Notes under the pieces: model-generated | What the model saw: only the letters and a program-made list of their open reading frames with translations | Databases searched by the model: none | What the model was told of the DNA's origin: nothing | Assembly (NCBI GenBank): GCA_038503065.1 | Contig: JBCAMK010000019.1 | Location: 310,001-374,000, forward strand | DNA length: 64,000 nucleotides | Direction of reading: 5' to 3' | Origin: Paragyromitra xinjiangensis | Lineage: Eukaryota; Ascomycota; Pezizomycetes; Pezizales; Discinaceae | Shown: piece by piece, positions 32,485 to 43,521 of the stretch | How positions within the stretch are numbered: position 1 is the stretch's first letter | How the letters are laid out: every line of letters starts with the position of its first letter | Translations under genes and position numbers: made by a program

Positions 32485-33886
32485 TTGGAAGTTTGCGTCA
32501 TCATTTGATCTAGGCTAGTACGACTAGTTGTACGTTGGATGATGAGTATCTGTTTTTGTTGCAGGATACTCCTAATCTCTACTTAGGATGCTATTAGTAT
32601 TTTTGAGTTAGAGAATTGAGTCTAGCTGTCTCCAACATGTCTAGCATATATTGTCAGCTGAAAATTGGTGGCTCCAAAAACGCGCCTAGCTGATGCTCAT
32701 AGTGGTTTATCTAGAAATCTGGAGGACTATAAGGGTTTCTTTAAGATGCCTATCGGAAGTGATCCGCCATCGAAGAGTATCGTCCCCACTTCCGAAAATA
32801 CCCCAAGCCGATTAAATGGTGTTTATTATCTAAAAACCCCAAGAAGGCCTGCTGAGATTCTAGGGAGGCATTTTTCGCTCAAGAAAAGCAAGGTTTCGCG
32901 AGAAATTTGGCCAAAGAACCGGCCGACGCTATTTCCTCGATGATATACCCGCCAAATATACACCTTCTTCTTGAAATAGCATAGAGATATAGCCTGCGTA
33001 TATTTAGTTATAGGTGGGGTATATTTCAGACCGCTCTACAATATTCGTGCTTGGGAATTAGATTTTGTTTTCCCATAACTAGTAGGTGCCATGCGGGGTG
33101 GGGGAATACAGAACGCCTACGCTAGGATAATAGGCGATATAGTTGTCCTGGGGCTTTCCATTGGTTGTGGACGATGGTGCGGGAGAGTTACGCCACCTGA
33201 ACCCACACGCCATATTAAGTCTCACCACATATCGCAATTCCACCACGACGACAATTATCATATTTCTATTAATATACAATTACTATCAGTTACATAAACT
33301 CCAACCACCAAACCCCGCGAGTTGCGTTCATCCTACCAAGACCTTCGTCCCTTTCTACCTCAAAATTGATCATAGGACTTCAACTCAAGAAAAAACCCTT
33401 AGCTAACTCGCCATTTAGACCAGACCCCCCGATCCACTATTAAACTCCGGATAAAATATCAAATGATGCAAATCTGACACTATGTATAAACGCCAGAGCC
33501 CACTACTGCGTTCCTAAGAGCTGTGGAATAAACGAAAACCGGCAAGATATGAACAAAGAAATGAAAAAAAATAGATAAGAATTGGTCTCCTAGGCAATTC
33601 GTTGGATGAAATGGGAAAGTTTGGATCGGGATCGTACTTCGGAGAATGCGAGATGGATTATGTAGACTCTAGTTTTTAAATAAGCATGATGCATTTTTCG
33701 TCATCGAGGCAGGGTAGAGAAGTATATCGGGGAGTGGCTAGGCATGTCGCATTACGTACTTGAGGTTTACCATCCTCTCCATTCCGCCGGTATCGAGTCA
33801 TAGGTATTCTCTTTGATCTTCTTGTCGGTCCTAAGAAGTTCTACGATAAAGTAAGCATTTGCGGGGGGATACAGAAATATCTACCA
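32485..33886. other. Intergenic, nothing recognised
   Basis: Short frames at 32665-32943, 33079-33279 and 33091-33406 overlap one another on both strands and lack motifs. No repeat structure was noticed. Confidence 0.4.
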
Positions 33887-35101
33887 TCATATATAAGGCG
33901 GCATACCTTCGGTACTCAATATCATTCCCATGGCTAGCGGAACCCAAAACAGTAGGGCTGTTATCTGGCCGAACGCCCATTGATTATCCTGATAGTCCGT
34001 GCCAACACCCGTCTGCAATGCGCTCCGTGCGTTGTATATCTCTATTGCTTGCCAACCGGAGACAGTTGTAGTAATGAATGCATACAACCAAAATGGCCAG
34101 GCACCGTGAGCCGTTGGAAGTAGGTGATGGAGGAAAAAGAAACTAGGAATTGTAGCGATGCCGAGAACCAATGTGATGGCTGCGATGTATATTAGCGCTG
34201 GTGTAAATGGGAAAGGTCGAAAATTGTAGTTTTTGCATGTGTTCACGATATCAGCTATCTCACGTGCCTGTGGCTTGAGGGCTAGGTATTGCAACGACAG
34301 CGCGTAAATTGCGATTATGAAACAGGATATCCAATATAGGACCAATAGGACAAGCCTATCGATATGCCTGAAGATAGAGGGGCCCCCTTCCCTGCGGCTT
34401 TGCCGTGGCCACTCGAAGCCAAGTTGACAGGAAATTGAGGTGTATGTGAGAAGCAACTGAGCCGAGACCATCCGGAGTAAAACAAAAACATCGTAGATAG
34501 GCGGCTGCGTCCTTATTTGGTAGATAGTAGCTACCCCAACTGCAATAGTGAACCCTGCATTCGTGTCGGTGACGATTTGTTGAAGGCCTTGAAATTGTCC
34601 GATGAATGGGGTTTCCTTAGTTAACCCAAAGATGCTCCTAGACACCAGGAAGCAAGGACCAAAGATGAACGTGGTGATAAGCTGTATTCCGAAGGCCCAC
34701 ACCACCTAATGTAACTCTAGAGTTAGCCTTCATAGCAAGCAGAATGCTTTCAGGTTTATCCAACTTACCCCTATACCAGCAATATCAGGGTTGCCGCTTC
34801 CATATATAACCTCACAAATAACAGGGCACCATCGGACCATGAGAGTTGTATTCAAGTGTGAAGCCTCTGCCTGCGCCAAATTCACGACATCCGCTTGACT
34901 CGTAAATCCGCAAGATGATAAAGTCACGTTGTCCGCCCTGCAGGTTTCATTTGAGTAATCGCAATCTATGCCTTCGAATAATAGTGGTTCTGGTATTGTG
35001 GTGGTTTGTGCCCCGGCGCTAGTAGCGTTTTTGTGGTTTGCTGGGGAGGCGATAACAGTGGCAGAGGCTAGGATAAGCCACAAAAACCCGAATTTTAACA
35101 T
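33887..35101 (-). CDS. Secretory-pathway membrane protein with Cys-rich ectodomain and about seven helices, two exons, 383 aa
   Basis: Exons 35101-34769 and 34705-33887 (minus) give 384 codons including stop. The intron is GTAAGT...CATTAG. Residues 1-19 (MLKFGFLWLILASATVIASP) form a signal peptide with a plausible cleavage after ASA/VIAS. Residues about 20-105 are an extracellular part with Cys residues (IDCDY, ETCRAD, LSSCGF, RWCPVICEV) and N-glycosylation sequons. From residue 112 the chain is hydrophobic, with roughly seven spans such as FGIQLITTFIFGPCFLV and IYIAAITLVLGIATIPSFFF. The layout, a signal peptide plus disulphide ectodomain and seven helices, resembles a receptor, but I do not recognise the family and signalling is inference. 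Confidence 0.65.
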
Positions 35102-38100
35102 AATTTTTAAGGAATAAAAAGTCGCCCGTCTTGCTTCTTGGAGATTTTGATCGGAGGTGGGGTGCTGTAGTTTAAGTAGCGTTGGCTGTCAACACATTAC
35201 CTCGTTCCTTAAAAAGGAGGTAGAAGTATTTTTCCTTTTGATTGACTCAGCCATGCTCGTGGTAACTGGCTGAAAATAAAGATCATTATGCTCAAGTCTG
35301 GGGCCCAGTACCTAATACTGTGGTGTAGGTTGCGGATCAGGATACCAAGGTTTCAGAAATGCTTATATTGCTTGCCAACCCGCAGCCTGACGACCGATTC
35401 GTAAGAGCAGATGGTGAAGCGAACATGAGATCCCTGTCTGTGTATCCAGAAGAGCTCGTGGCTGCGGGCGCAGCCGAACAAAAAGCCCAAGAATAGCCGA
35501 CAAACACATTCTGTATCCACACAAACTTCTCTGTTGATTGTAACTAAGTTTCGGCACTGAATCCGTGAAGGCACCAGAATCCGCCTCTTGCAGTTAAATA
35601 TTCGGTGAATTCTAATGCTGATGATTATATCCCTTGACATCTGTTTTCCGGATATGGAAGGCTAAGGGTGCGGGACTTTGTTTTCGAGTTCTCGGGGAAT
35701 ACTCTGCAGTTGTCAGCTAAGCTTAAGCTTTCCCTGTTGAAAACTCCGTGTGCGACTGTGTGACCATTCTCTGTGACACGTCGTTTGGAGCTGGCATTGT
35801 TACACCACCGCTTTCCATAGAAGCACAGTTTATCGGTTACTCGACCGGACACTATCGAGCCTTCTGATGTAGGGGGAAATGCCAAAACGTACCTGTCGGG
35901 TCTCGGATAGCCTAGTTAGCACAAGAATAGAAGCTTCCTGATAATTAAGTCAATCGAGAAATCCTAGGCCGATGCGTAGAATGGGGCGTTACGCCTTCAT
36001 TGGAACCAACAGTTTTCTACTACTTCAGCGGAAGAAAAGGCGGCAACGCCCGAGGTGAGCGGCTAGAAAATTCTTCAGAATGTAGCGTTATAGGAGCTAG
36101 TAATAGCCAACCACTAGAACGTTGGAACAAGCTTGAGGCTGATTTTAGACAATTTCCCAAGGAATTTTTGTTTTTTCCATAGGTTAACTCACCTAAGAAG
36201 GTTAGCTCGCTGGGGTGTCAACGGTTGCGCCTGGTGAGAATCGATTTTGAGAATAGTTGCGTAATGCCATATTACGGATACCGATGCAAAAACCAAAATC
36301 GTATAAGTTCGAGTCGCTAGAGCGCATATGTTTTTCAGATATTGCTTGTCATAGGTGCAACCAAGTCCTGATTCCCTGGTAATGATTGGTGACATTTCTC
36401 GATGCGTATGAGTAGTATAGTGCTCGGTTGTAATGCACAAAATCTAGGGGGTTGCTCAGCCAGCTGCCGGTAGCCAATCACATGTTTCATATTGAGGTAG
36501 ACAGCTGCTTTGGGCTGATCTTCACACAAGAACGAAGGGCTTCCACGGAGATTGTATGTCGAGATGGGATATAACGCTAAATATGGTCGGCAGTATCCCG
36601 TTAGAACAGTTTATAGTCTGGCTACTTCATACAAGACAGTTAAGGCCTTGCAGGTATTAAACGAGTTGGGCATATCTCTTACCTTAGTAATTCAGCGATA
36701 TTGTGAGACCTGGTTGGAATTGGTAATACAGAAGTGATGACTCTAGTTATAGAAAAGTACCAAGAGCTCAACTGTATATATTTCGGTCTGTTTTCCATAA
36801 GTCCCCGATTTCGAAGTGGCTGGATCAGTTTATTATCTGCCACGAGGGAGGCTTAGCATTTCTGAAGTGTAGGACTTAGGAGCTAAGTAGGCACAAGGAA
36901 AGATACTTTTCTCCACTCTATCTTTCCTTACAAAACGTAAACCGGCTGTAGCAGCTGTTCAACTCCACGAGGAGCGCCCAGCTTTAATTAGGCTACTTTA
37001 CGAAGTATTTCTGAAGAAATATGGTTGAGCCTTGATACCGGCCAGTGCACAGCCCCTGCTATCGGATTAGAAAGGAGGGGCTCAAGATGGTATGGGAGCT
37101 CGCATATGGCTGACGGAGCTGGGGTATGTAGAGGTGATGAGTATCTTTTATGGTGTTCGCACCAGGTTTGGAGGTTGGTTGGTTGATCTGTACTTCCTAT
37201 CTAGCTGAATCCGTAAGTTACTTTGTATGACTGATGACACAACAGGACATACCCGCGCTTGTAATTGCTAGGGTTAGTGATAAAGTCTTCTTGTATCCAA
37301 GGATAATGAATCCTGGGGGTAAACGTCGTTCGCGGTAGGGCCCCGCGGTGGTCTGTGGCTAGTGCAAATGTATATCACTTTCGGCCAGCATTCCGTAGAG
37401 CCTCAAGTCTAGGATTGAAATGGCTATTATGTGGGCGTTGAGCTAGTCTCGTGCCCAGCGCAGCAGCCATAGGTAGTAGGGGATGGGAACGAGCCTGGCG
37501 TTGAGCCCTTAAACATCAACAAGGAACATCTATATCCGTTGAGGCACAGTTTTGAAAAGATGGCTCGACCGCTGTAGGGATCTAACCGATATCACCCGCG
37601 GGAACCTTCTTACAAGGTCGGTGTTCGTCTGGGCCACCTACCGGAATGCTTGGCAAAAAATTGGGAGCAAATCTCCGACAACCTACATGTATCCAGCGAC
37701 GCCGGGCGGGGTGGCTGCATGTACATGCACTTTAGGATATTGCAAGCATCTCTAGCAGCTGTCGTTTCTTCGTCTTTAATGCATGCATCGCAAGGGATAT
37801 GACGTTTCGAGAGATTGTGTTACAGAAGGCCATTGAAGCCGCCGGATCATGAGATATCACCCGATTTTTTGATCCAACGGTGTTTGAAAACTTGTGCCCC
37901 GGAGGGCTTTATATCCTTATATGGATACATAATTCTTGATATTTCGATGAGAGAGACTTCTGTCTATTCCTTAGCACATATGCTCAGTGACTTGGTTTGG
38001 TTAAAAGTCACTATGGAACACGCCATTACGGGCGTGACGTGATGTGGGGCAGCTGCCCTGTAACACCGTGACAAATGTAATCGGCAAAATGCTGCTGGGC

Positions 38101-38187
38101 ACAGGGCACCACCAAAAAATTATCACAGAAACCACAACACACCGCCGAAGGAGCGGAACTCGCAGCTCTCGCGAATCTTTCAGTTTC
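35102..38187. other. 3-kb gene-poor stretch containing a short insertion element
   Basis: Apart from the 54-bp element at 37444-37497, I see no gene with support. Frames at 35353-35885 (minus) and 36189-36440 are hydrophilic or mixed without motifs. A potential transcription start region for the 38188 gene lies at its right end. Confidence 0.4.
37444..37497 (+). mobile_element. 54-bp insertion element with 9-10-bp target duplication
   Basis: Reads TAGTCTCGTGCCCAGCGCAG... and ends ...GGGATGGGAACGAGCCT(G). GGCGTTGAGC occurs immediately before it (37434-37443) and immediately after it (37497-37506), a 10-base direct duplication, or 9 bases if the terminal G belongs to the element. It shares ends and core (GCAGCAGCCATAGG) with the element at 7568 but has an internal deletion relative to it. 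Non-coding. Confidence 0.75.
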
Positions 38188-38842
38188 ATGGATAACCAGC
38201 AGCTATCTACGATGGGGGAAGAGCCTCGAAATGAAGGATGTGGTGATTCATGTGTCCAGCCGTCTATCCCTGTAAGTGGTACTCTCATAGGCTCCAGGAT
38301 ATCACGGTCGCTGTACTAATTATAGATAACAGACCTCAGAAGTGGCTATCATCGAACGAGAAGCTCAGGCCGCAACAGATCCTCATCTACACCAAGTTGA
38401 GAGAGCTTCTGACATAGGACGAGACCAAAATCCATCGTCACTCCCGAATCTTGGGTCTGGGCCACAAAAGCCTCATTTTTCTGATGATTCGGTTCTTGAT
38501 AAAGATTTGTTATTCCGCCATTGGGACCAAACTCGTAACCAGGTGCTCGCAAACTACCGCAACGAGAGTGAAGTGTTGGAAGCTGAACATCAAAAGCTCT
38601 TGGCGAACCTTGCAAGCGTGCTCGAAAGGAAACGGACAGCAGAAAGCGAGCATGAGAGGATCATGAGAAAGATTGACCGTGAATTTAACGACCCAGCCAA
38701 GCGGAAGTTAATACTGCAGCGTATCAAGGAAGGCTCCACTAACCGTCCTGTGATTTCTGGGACATTGACGAAAGCGGAACGAAAGCGTCGATGGCTTGGA
38801 GAAAGGGATGCTGGGCAGGAATCAAAACATCAGAAGGCCTAA
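38188..38842 (+). CDS. Small charged helical protein, two exons, 197 aa (paralogue of 39491)
   Basis: Exons 38188-38271 and 38333-38842 give 198 codons with stop; the intron is GTAAGT...ATAACAG. Residues 1-80 are hydrophilic. Residues about 95-160 form a long charged helix (NESEVLEAEHQKLLANLASV, then ERIMRKIDREFNDPAKRKL), followed by a basic tail containing KAERKRRWLGER. The segment H-x-x-I-x-x-K-I-x-x-x-F-x-DP-x-x-R matches the gene 650 bp downstream, so the two are a tandem paralogous pair. The predicted coiled coil and basic tail suggest a nuclear or chromatin-associated role, but that is weak inference; I do not recognise the family. Confidence 0.6.
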
Positions 38843-39490
38843 CCTTAAGGGTTAGGCATACTTCACGTGTAAGGTCCCTTCAGAAGATCATATTTTGAGG
38901 CTGAATCTGGGTTACGATTTGTTCCTCTTGAATCAACTGTGATGGAACAGCTACTAACGCTCCTTAACCTAGGATAGGAGGTAAATGTTCTGAGCCGTAT
39001 GCAAGTGAAAAGGCCGGAAAGTTAAACGGGTCTGGGTTTTGAAATGTGGTTTACTGCTGGTCAATTAAAAATGCTATCTTGGATTTGGTGGTTGAATTTC
39101 ATCTCGTTCGTATTGATGCATCGTGAAATCTGGGGCGATAACCTGAGACTTCCCAATTCTATTTGCTGATATGTTAGCAATGGTCAGTATTTGAAGCTTC
39201 AAGGATTTATGTATCGCCAGGGGATGGAAATTTCAGTTGTATGCATGTAATGATGCAGGGTGCCACGGCAAAGTGATGCTACCCTGCTTTTGTCTCTTAC
39301 CATGGTGGTAGCGGCTTTTTTACGATTATCCTTACTTTACTTCGCCTGCCTCCTCCTCACTGATCTCTAAAATTTGTATTAGTAAGGGATAGTTCCACGA
39401 TTGCTGGTTCGGAGTGGTTTTCTGCTTAGTTTCTTCTCTAATCTTTCTTTGGCTGATTTTGATCACTTCTGCTGTAGGACCCTCTAGATC

Positions 39491-39967
39491 ATGTCCCAAG
39501 ATACCAGCATCACAGCAACCGTAGCTACTAGACCCATCGAGGGCCATGTAGCCCTGAACTCAGAGCAACTAAGCCGCCAGGTTGCGAAAATGGTAAGGGA
39601 CTTCTATCTTATAGATGGTACAAAGAGTGGCTGCTGCTAAGCCTTCAAATTTGCTGAAAACAGTCGAATGATTCGATCCTTGTAGCTGAAAAGAAATTCG
39701 CTCACGAGCAAGAGATTAAGAGGTATCTAGCTCAAATCTGTGCTGCTGAGGTAGATCACCAAAAGGTGTTGCTGAAGATTGAGCATAACTTTAAAGACCC
39801 ACGCCAGAGACAGCGGACGTGGAAGCGTAAGTATCAATAACAATAAAAAGGTGAGTGGTGGTTCTTTGTGCTTTTTTGCCGTGATAGTGTTTGATTTTTG
39901 ACTACGTTCTGGACCGACAGGGAAGGCAACGCGAGGAAAAATCGAGAAAGATCGGCTAGATATCTAG
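39491..39967 (+). CDS. Small charged helical protein, three exons, 103 aa (paralogue of 38188)
   Basis: Exons 39491-39592, 39664-39826 and 39921-39967 total 104 codons with stop. Donors are GTAAGG and a strong GTAAGTAT; acceptors are AACAG and GACAG. The middle exon reads AEKKFAHEQEIKRYLAQICA and then HQKVLLKIEHNFKDPRQRQR, matching HERIMRKIDREFNDPAKRKL of the upstream gene. It is about half the paralogue's length: the N-terminal hydrophilic region is shorter and the basic tail ends sooner. If the last intron is retained, the frame stops at 39840 after RKYQ. Either truncation during duplication or a distinct short isoform would fit. Confidence 0.55.
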
Positions 39968-41355
39968 TGACGGTAAGGTCCTTTTACCAGCAGCGATACT
40001 GAGGCTGTTCGGGTTCGAGGTACCCAACTCGACGGTGTAGTAAATGGTGAGGGGAGGTACGTGCCAATACGGGACAGCTTGTAGAAGTTAACTCCCTACC
40101 GCTAATGAGAACTTTGAGGGTATCGATAAGGTGGGTGGATTGGTTGCTGGTGGCGACACAAAAAGCGATGGTTTTCTGACAAAGATCTGAAACCCTAGAC
40201 GAAAAAAAGACCCAGTGCCCAAATCAATGATCAGATACCACAGGGAGTAGAGGTGTTCTCCACGAGTAGTATCTCGTCTAGGATGTGCAGATCTGCGGAT
40301 GGTCCTGAGAGCCAGGAAATGCTGCCAAAAATGGATTATCTAATGGCTTTGGAGTAGTATGTCTTGTTCAAGTTTACTTCAGAATGATAGCCATCAGCTA
40401 ACACACCTGCTCTGCCTTGCAGAAGAAAAAGAAATGTAGAACTAGAGGCCGTGGGGCAGGAGAATGCGGTGTGGAAAAGTAATGCCTCCTAACTCTGATG
40501 TAAAACTCAGTCCACTTACTCCCGCGAGTGCTAGCTACGAACATAATAGAAGGGCTTATATTCTTCGCGTTTGAACCTAATTACGGCCCTGTTTCGAGTT
40601 TCTAGGGCACCTAAAGCTGACAAAGTCCGATCCAGAACTCCCTAGTGTTGCTGTCTGTGGGCTTAGGATCAAGCTTGCAGGCCCAAAGCTGAGGGGGTAT
40701 ACATAACCACGACTTGTTCTGTGAATACGTGCTGGGGTCCTAGTTGCTGCAGCCTATGGTGTCTGGTTATGACAAGGTATATTCCCGAGGAAGTACTGGA
40801 GGGTACGCAGCGGACCCTTTGGCAAATTTCGGCATGTATTCACTATATTATTATCAGCAAGATCAGCTGATGGATAATTTCATCAAAATTTGATGAGATT
40901 TTCTGACGATTCTAATACTAACAAATAAATAGCTGAGTGGAGCACTCATTGATCGGCGACACTTACGGGACTTTTCCTTATATTATGCCGGTATATTTGT
41001 CACCATACAAAATCGATAGAATCTTTCAAGTAATAACACGATGAGTCAACTAGCTCTCTAAAGTAGAATTCTAGATCACAATCCCTAGTCCATCAACGCG
41101 ACAGCCAATTAGTGCTAGGTGGGTATACTCAAGCTCCCTACATGCGCCTAAACTTTAATACTATACCCTAACAAGTTTACTAGAACTAACTTCATTCTAT
41201 GCCATTTCAGGGGTTTATAAGCACGCTTTTCCTCCCCGTTTTCCAACTTCCTCACATTCCTATCCTCAAGCATTTTCACTGAAGACTCACAACTTCAACT
41301 ACTTACAGTACCAACAACAAACTTCCAACTAACACTAAAGACAAAAGCCAAAAAT
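39968..41355. other. Intergenic, nothing recognised
   Basis: A 1.4-kb stretch with no frame that I would call a gene. Its right end (41200-41355), CT/A-rich, leads into the start codon of the Ser-rich gene. Confidence 0.4.
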
Positions 41356-42255
41356 ATGTCGCAGCGAAACGGAATCAGCTCCCCGGGTAGTGTTAGTAGC
41401 CGAACGTCAGTGTGGCTCGACGATCAAGAGCTTGAGCGAGCTGAAAGTGTTCGGAGTGGAAGAAGTGTGTCGAGATCCTCAAGGGCACCAAGTGTGCTGT
41501 CCCGTCTTAATGAAGATTTCACCATTCCACCTCCTTCAGAGCAAGGCTCGAGGGTCTCATATCGCCCTGATGGTTCACGCGCTGGATCCAGAGTCTCAAA
41601 CAAGGAGTCAAAAAGTTCACGGTCTCGCCGAGACGACGAACACTCTATGCCGTCTATTTCAGAACGAGGCTCATATCGCGCCGAAAGTTCGCATGGAGGA
41701 TCTAGAGCCTTGGTTAAAGCTCCATTCCGGGATGGGGGTAGCGTTTTCTCAGACAATGCCTCGCAATCTACATACCGCGCAGGAAGCTCTCGTGGGGGAT
41801 CTGGAACCTTGCTTAAAGCACCATCCCGGGATGGAGGCAGCGTTTTTTCAGACGATGCCTCGCAATCTACATATCGCCCAGAAAGCTCACAGGCAGGTTC
41901 TAGAGCCTTAGTTAAGGCATCATCCCGCAATGGAGACAGCATTTCACCTCCCTCAGAACAAGGCTCAAAGGCCTCAAGTCACTCCAAGGCCTCCTCCCGT
42001 GGGAGATCAGGAAGCTCGCGGCAGCTTGCACTGCGGGATAGCGGCCCATTATATCGAATTCCTGAACTCGCCGCAGCCCTGCCCGACATATCCGACAATG
42101 ATTCTGGCCGCCCTCGCGAAACGACAGTGAGTTTTGTGTTCGCTATGCATTCACGTACGATCGAACGCGGCGCACCCCAGGAACGCGGCGCATCCCAGGA
42201 ATGGGGTGCACCCCAAGAATGGGAATGGGAAGACGATAGCGGGTTATATTATTAA
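41356..42255 (+). CDS. Ser/Arg-rich repeat protein, 299 aa
   Basis: A single exon starting MSQRNGISSPGSVSSRTSVW. The composition is dominated by Ser, Arg and Gly. Residues about 105-195 are three copies of a 33-residue unit: YRAESSHGGSRALVKAPFRD..., then YRAGSSRGGSGTLLKAPSRD..., then a degenerate third copy. Related SEQGS/SERGS units flank them. The C-terminal tail has a Gly/Ala/Gln/Glu/Trp repeat (GAPQERGASQEWGAPQEW). No signal peptide or membrane span is present. The protein is probably intrinsically disordered, and many RxxS phosphorylation-like sites are evident. I do not recognise a family. Long overlapping open frames exist in a second forward frame (41390-41911) and on the opposite strand (41424-41942), which I take as consequences of the repeats. 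Confidence 0.65.
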   Translation: MSQRNGISSPGSVSSRTSVWLDDQELERAESVRSGRSVSRSSRAPSVLSRLNEDFTIPPPSEQGSRVSYRPDGSRAGSRVSNKESKSSRSRRDDEHSMPSISERGSYRAESSHGGSRALVKAPFRDGGSVFSDNASQSTYRAGSSRGGSGTLLKAPSRDGGSVFSDDASQSTYRPESSQAGSRALVKASSRNGDSISPPSEQGSKASSHSKASSRGRSGSSRQLALRDSGPLYRIPELAAALPDISDNDSGRPRETTVSFVFAMHSRTIERGAPQERGASQEWGAPQEWEWEDDSGLYY

Positions 42256-42993
42256 GAGTTATGTATGAGTACTAGAGTGCACGGGCCGTTGCACCTCTGA
42301 GGTATGGGACGAAGCGTGTTGCCCCGATAATGTGAAAGTAGCCAGGTTGCTAGCTCAATATGTCACAATGCGGGCCATATTGTGAGATCAGGTAAAATCT
42401 TGAGAGGTGAGGTGTGGACTATTACTGTTGTCTTGGGGAGACACGAGGAGTAGATCAAGTTAATTTCGTTGGGTGTGGAGGTTTTTTTTCAGTGTTTCTA
42501 TTTTGATGGAACCGCATCTGAAAATTAATTAGGTAGTTCCGTTCTTGAAGAATTAATGGTCTGTATCAGAAATGCTACCACATGTTCCTGAATTTCATTC
42601 GCGTATAGATAAGTGTGAAATGCTAGCTGGAAGTTAGGAGAATGCTAGTAGTGGTTCACTCCATGTGCCCCACACCTTACTCAGTAGAAGTGATCTAACA
42701 CGGCCTACAACTCGCCGCTTTGGCATCTAGGCTTGCCAAGTAACTTTAGAATATTCAAAAGGTGAAAAATCACATGTCTTCATTAGCTTCCTGCTTTTTG
42801 CGAAAAATAAACACGTGATACACTAAAAATTTGTTGGCTCCTGTTTACTTTTCAAGCAAGTAAGCAATCTAATAGTCAAGCTAAACAAGCATATATCCTC
42901 CTTTACTCTCTATCAAAACAATAATCTAAAGACATCATGAAAGTGAGTTGAGTTCTGTCGAGCCCACAACGAGAAATTTAGAGCCATACGCCA
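42256..42993. other. Intergenic, nothing recognised
   Basis: Lies between convergent genes. No repeat or RNA gene was noticed. Confidence 0.4.
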
Positions 42994-43521
42994 TTAGCTA
43001 GCATCTCGGATGTCAATCTTTAGCCACCCATCGTCTTCTAGACTATCGACGATTTCTGAAACAGCACCTTTCATCTTATTTCTACCTGCCACAGTCCCAT
43101 TCTCTTTGTCGTTCTCCTTCTTGGTATTCCTCCTATTTAAGCTCCGACGCACACTAAAATCGGTCTTCACTTTTGCCATAATAGTGCGGAGGGATTTAAT
43201 TAATACCGGGTGCTGAGTCTTGACATAATTCCCCTCGAATCTCCTCCTAGCTTCCTCCAGAGTTGTATTATTAATCCTCCGACTGATCTCCTCAAACGCC
43301 CCACACACTTTCTCGTCCGGTATCACCAGCCAACAGGTAGTGCAGTAGGAGTGATAGACGAGGTGATCACCAGGAACTTGAGCATGAGGACCCATACATT
43401 CGCTGGAAGGGTTTGGTCCTTCTCCGGATGACTCCGGGCATTGCACCAACAAGAACTCAGCTTTTTGGCTGACAGAGTGACAGGTAACACACTTGGCGGT
43501 AATTCCAACGTAGAGGCACAT
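42994..43521 (-). CDS. Small Cys-rich protein with CxxC pairs, 175 aa
   Basis: The frame is open to 43728, but I choose the Met at 43521 (MCLYVGITAKCVTCHSVSQK) because the 69 residues upstream are a hydrophobic, His/Leu-rich translation of likely leader. Cys residues at 2, 11, 14, 28, 42, 60 and 63 include two CxxC pairs and His57, an arrangement that can bind zinc. The second half is basic and contains RRSLNRRNTKKENDKENG, then an acidic C-terminus. Fungi have many small proteins with an N-terminal MC...CxxC pattern of unknown function; I cannot name this one. Confidence 0.6.
   Translation of the reverse strand: MCLYVGITAKCVTCHSVSQKAEFLLVQCPESSGEGPNPSSECMGPHAQVPGDHLVYHSYCTTCWLVIPDEKVCGAFEEISRRINNTTLEEARRRFEGNYVKTQHPVLIKSLRTIMAKVKTDFSVRRSLNRRNTKKENDKENGTVAGRNKMKGAVSEIVDSLEDDGWLKIDIRDAS

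Noticed and set aside
41424..41942. 172-codon antisense frame
   Set aside because: It overlaps the Ser-rich gene entirely and its residues mirror the repeat; no start context or motif of its own.
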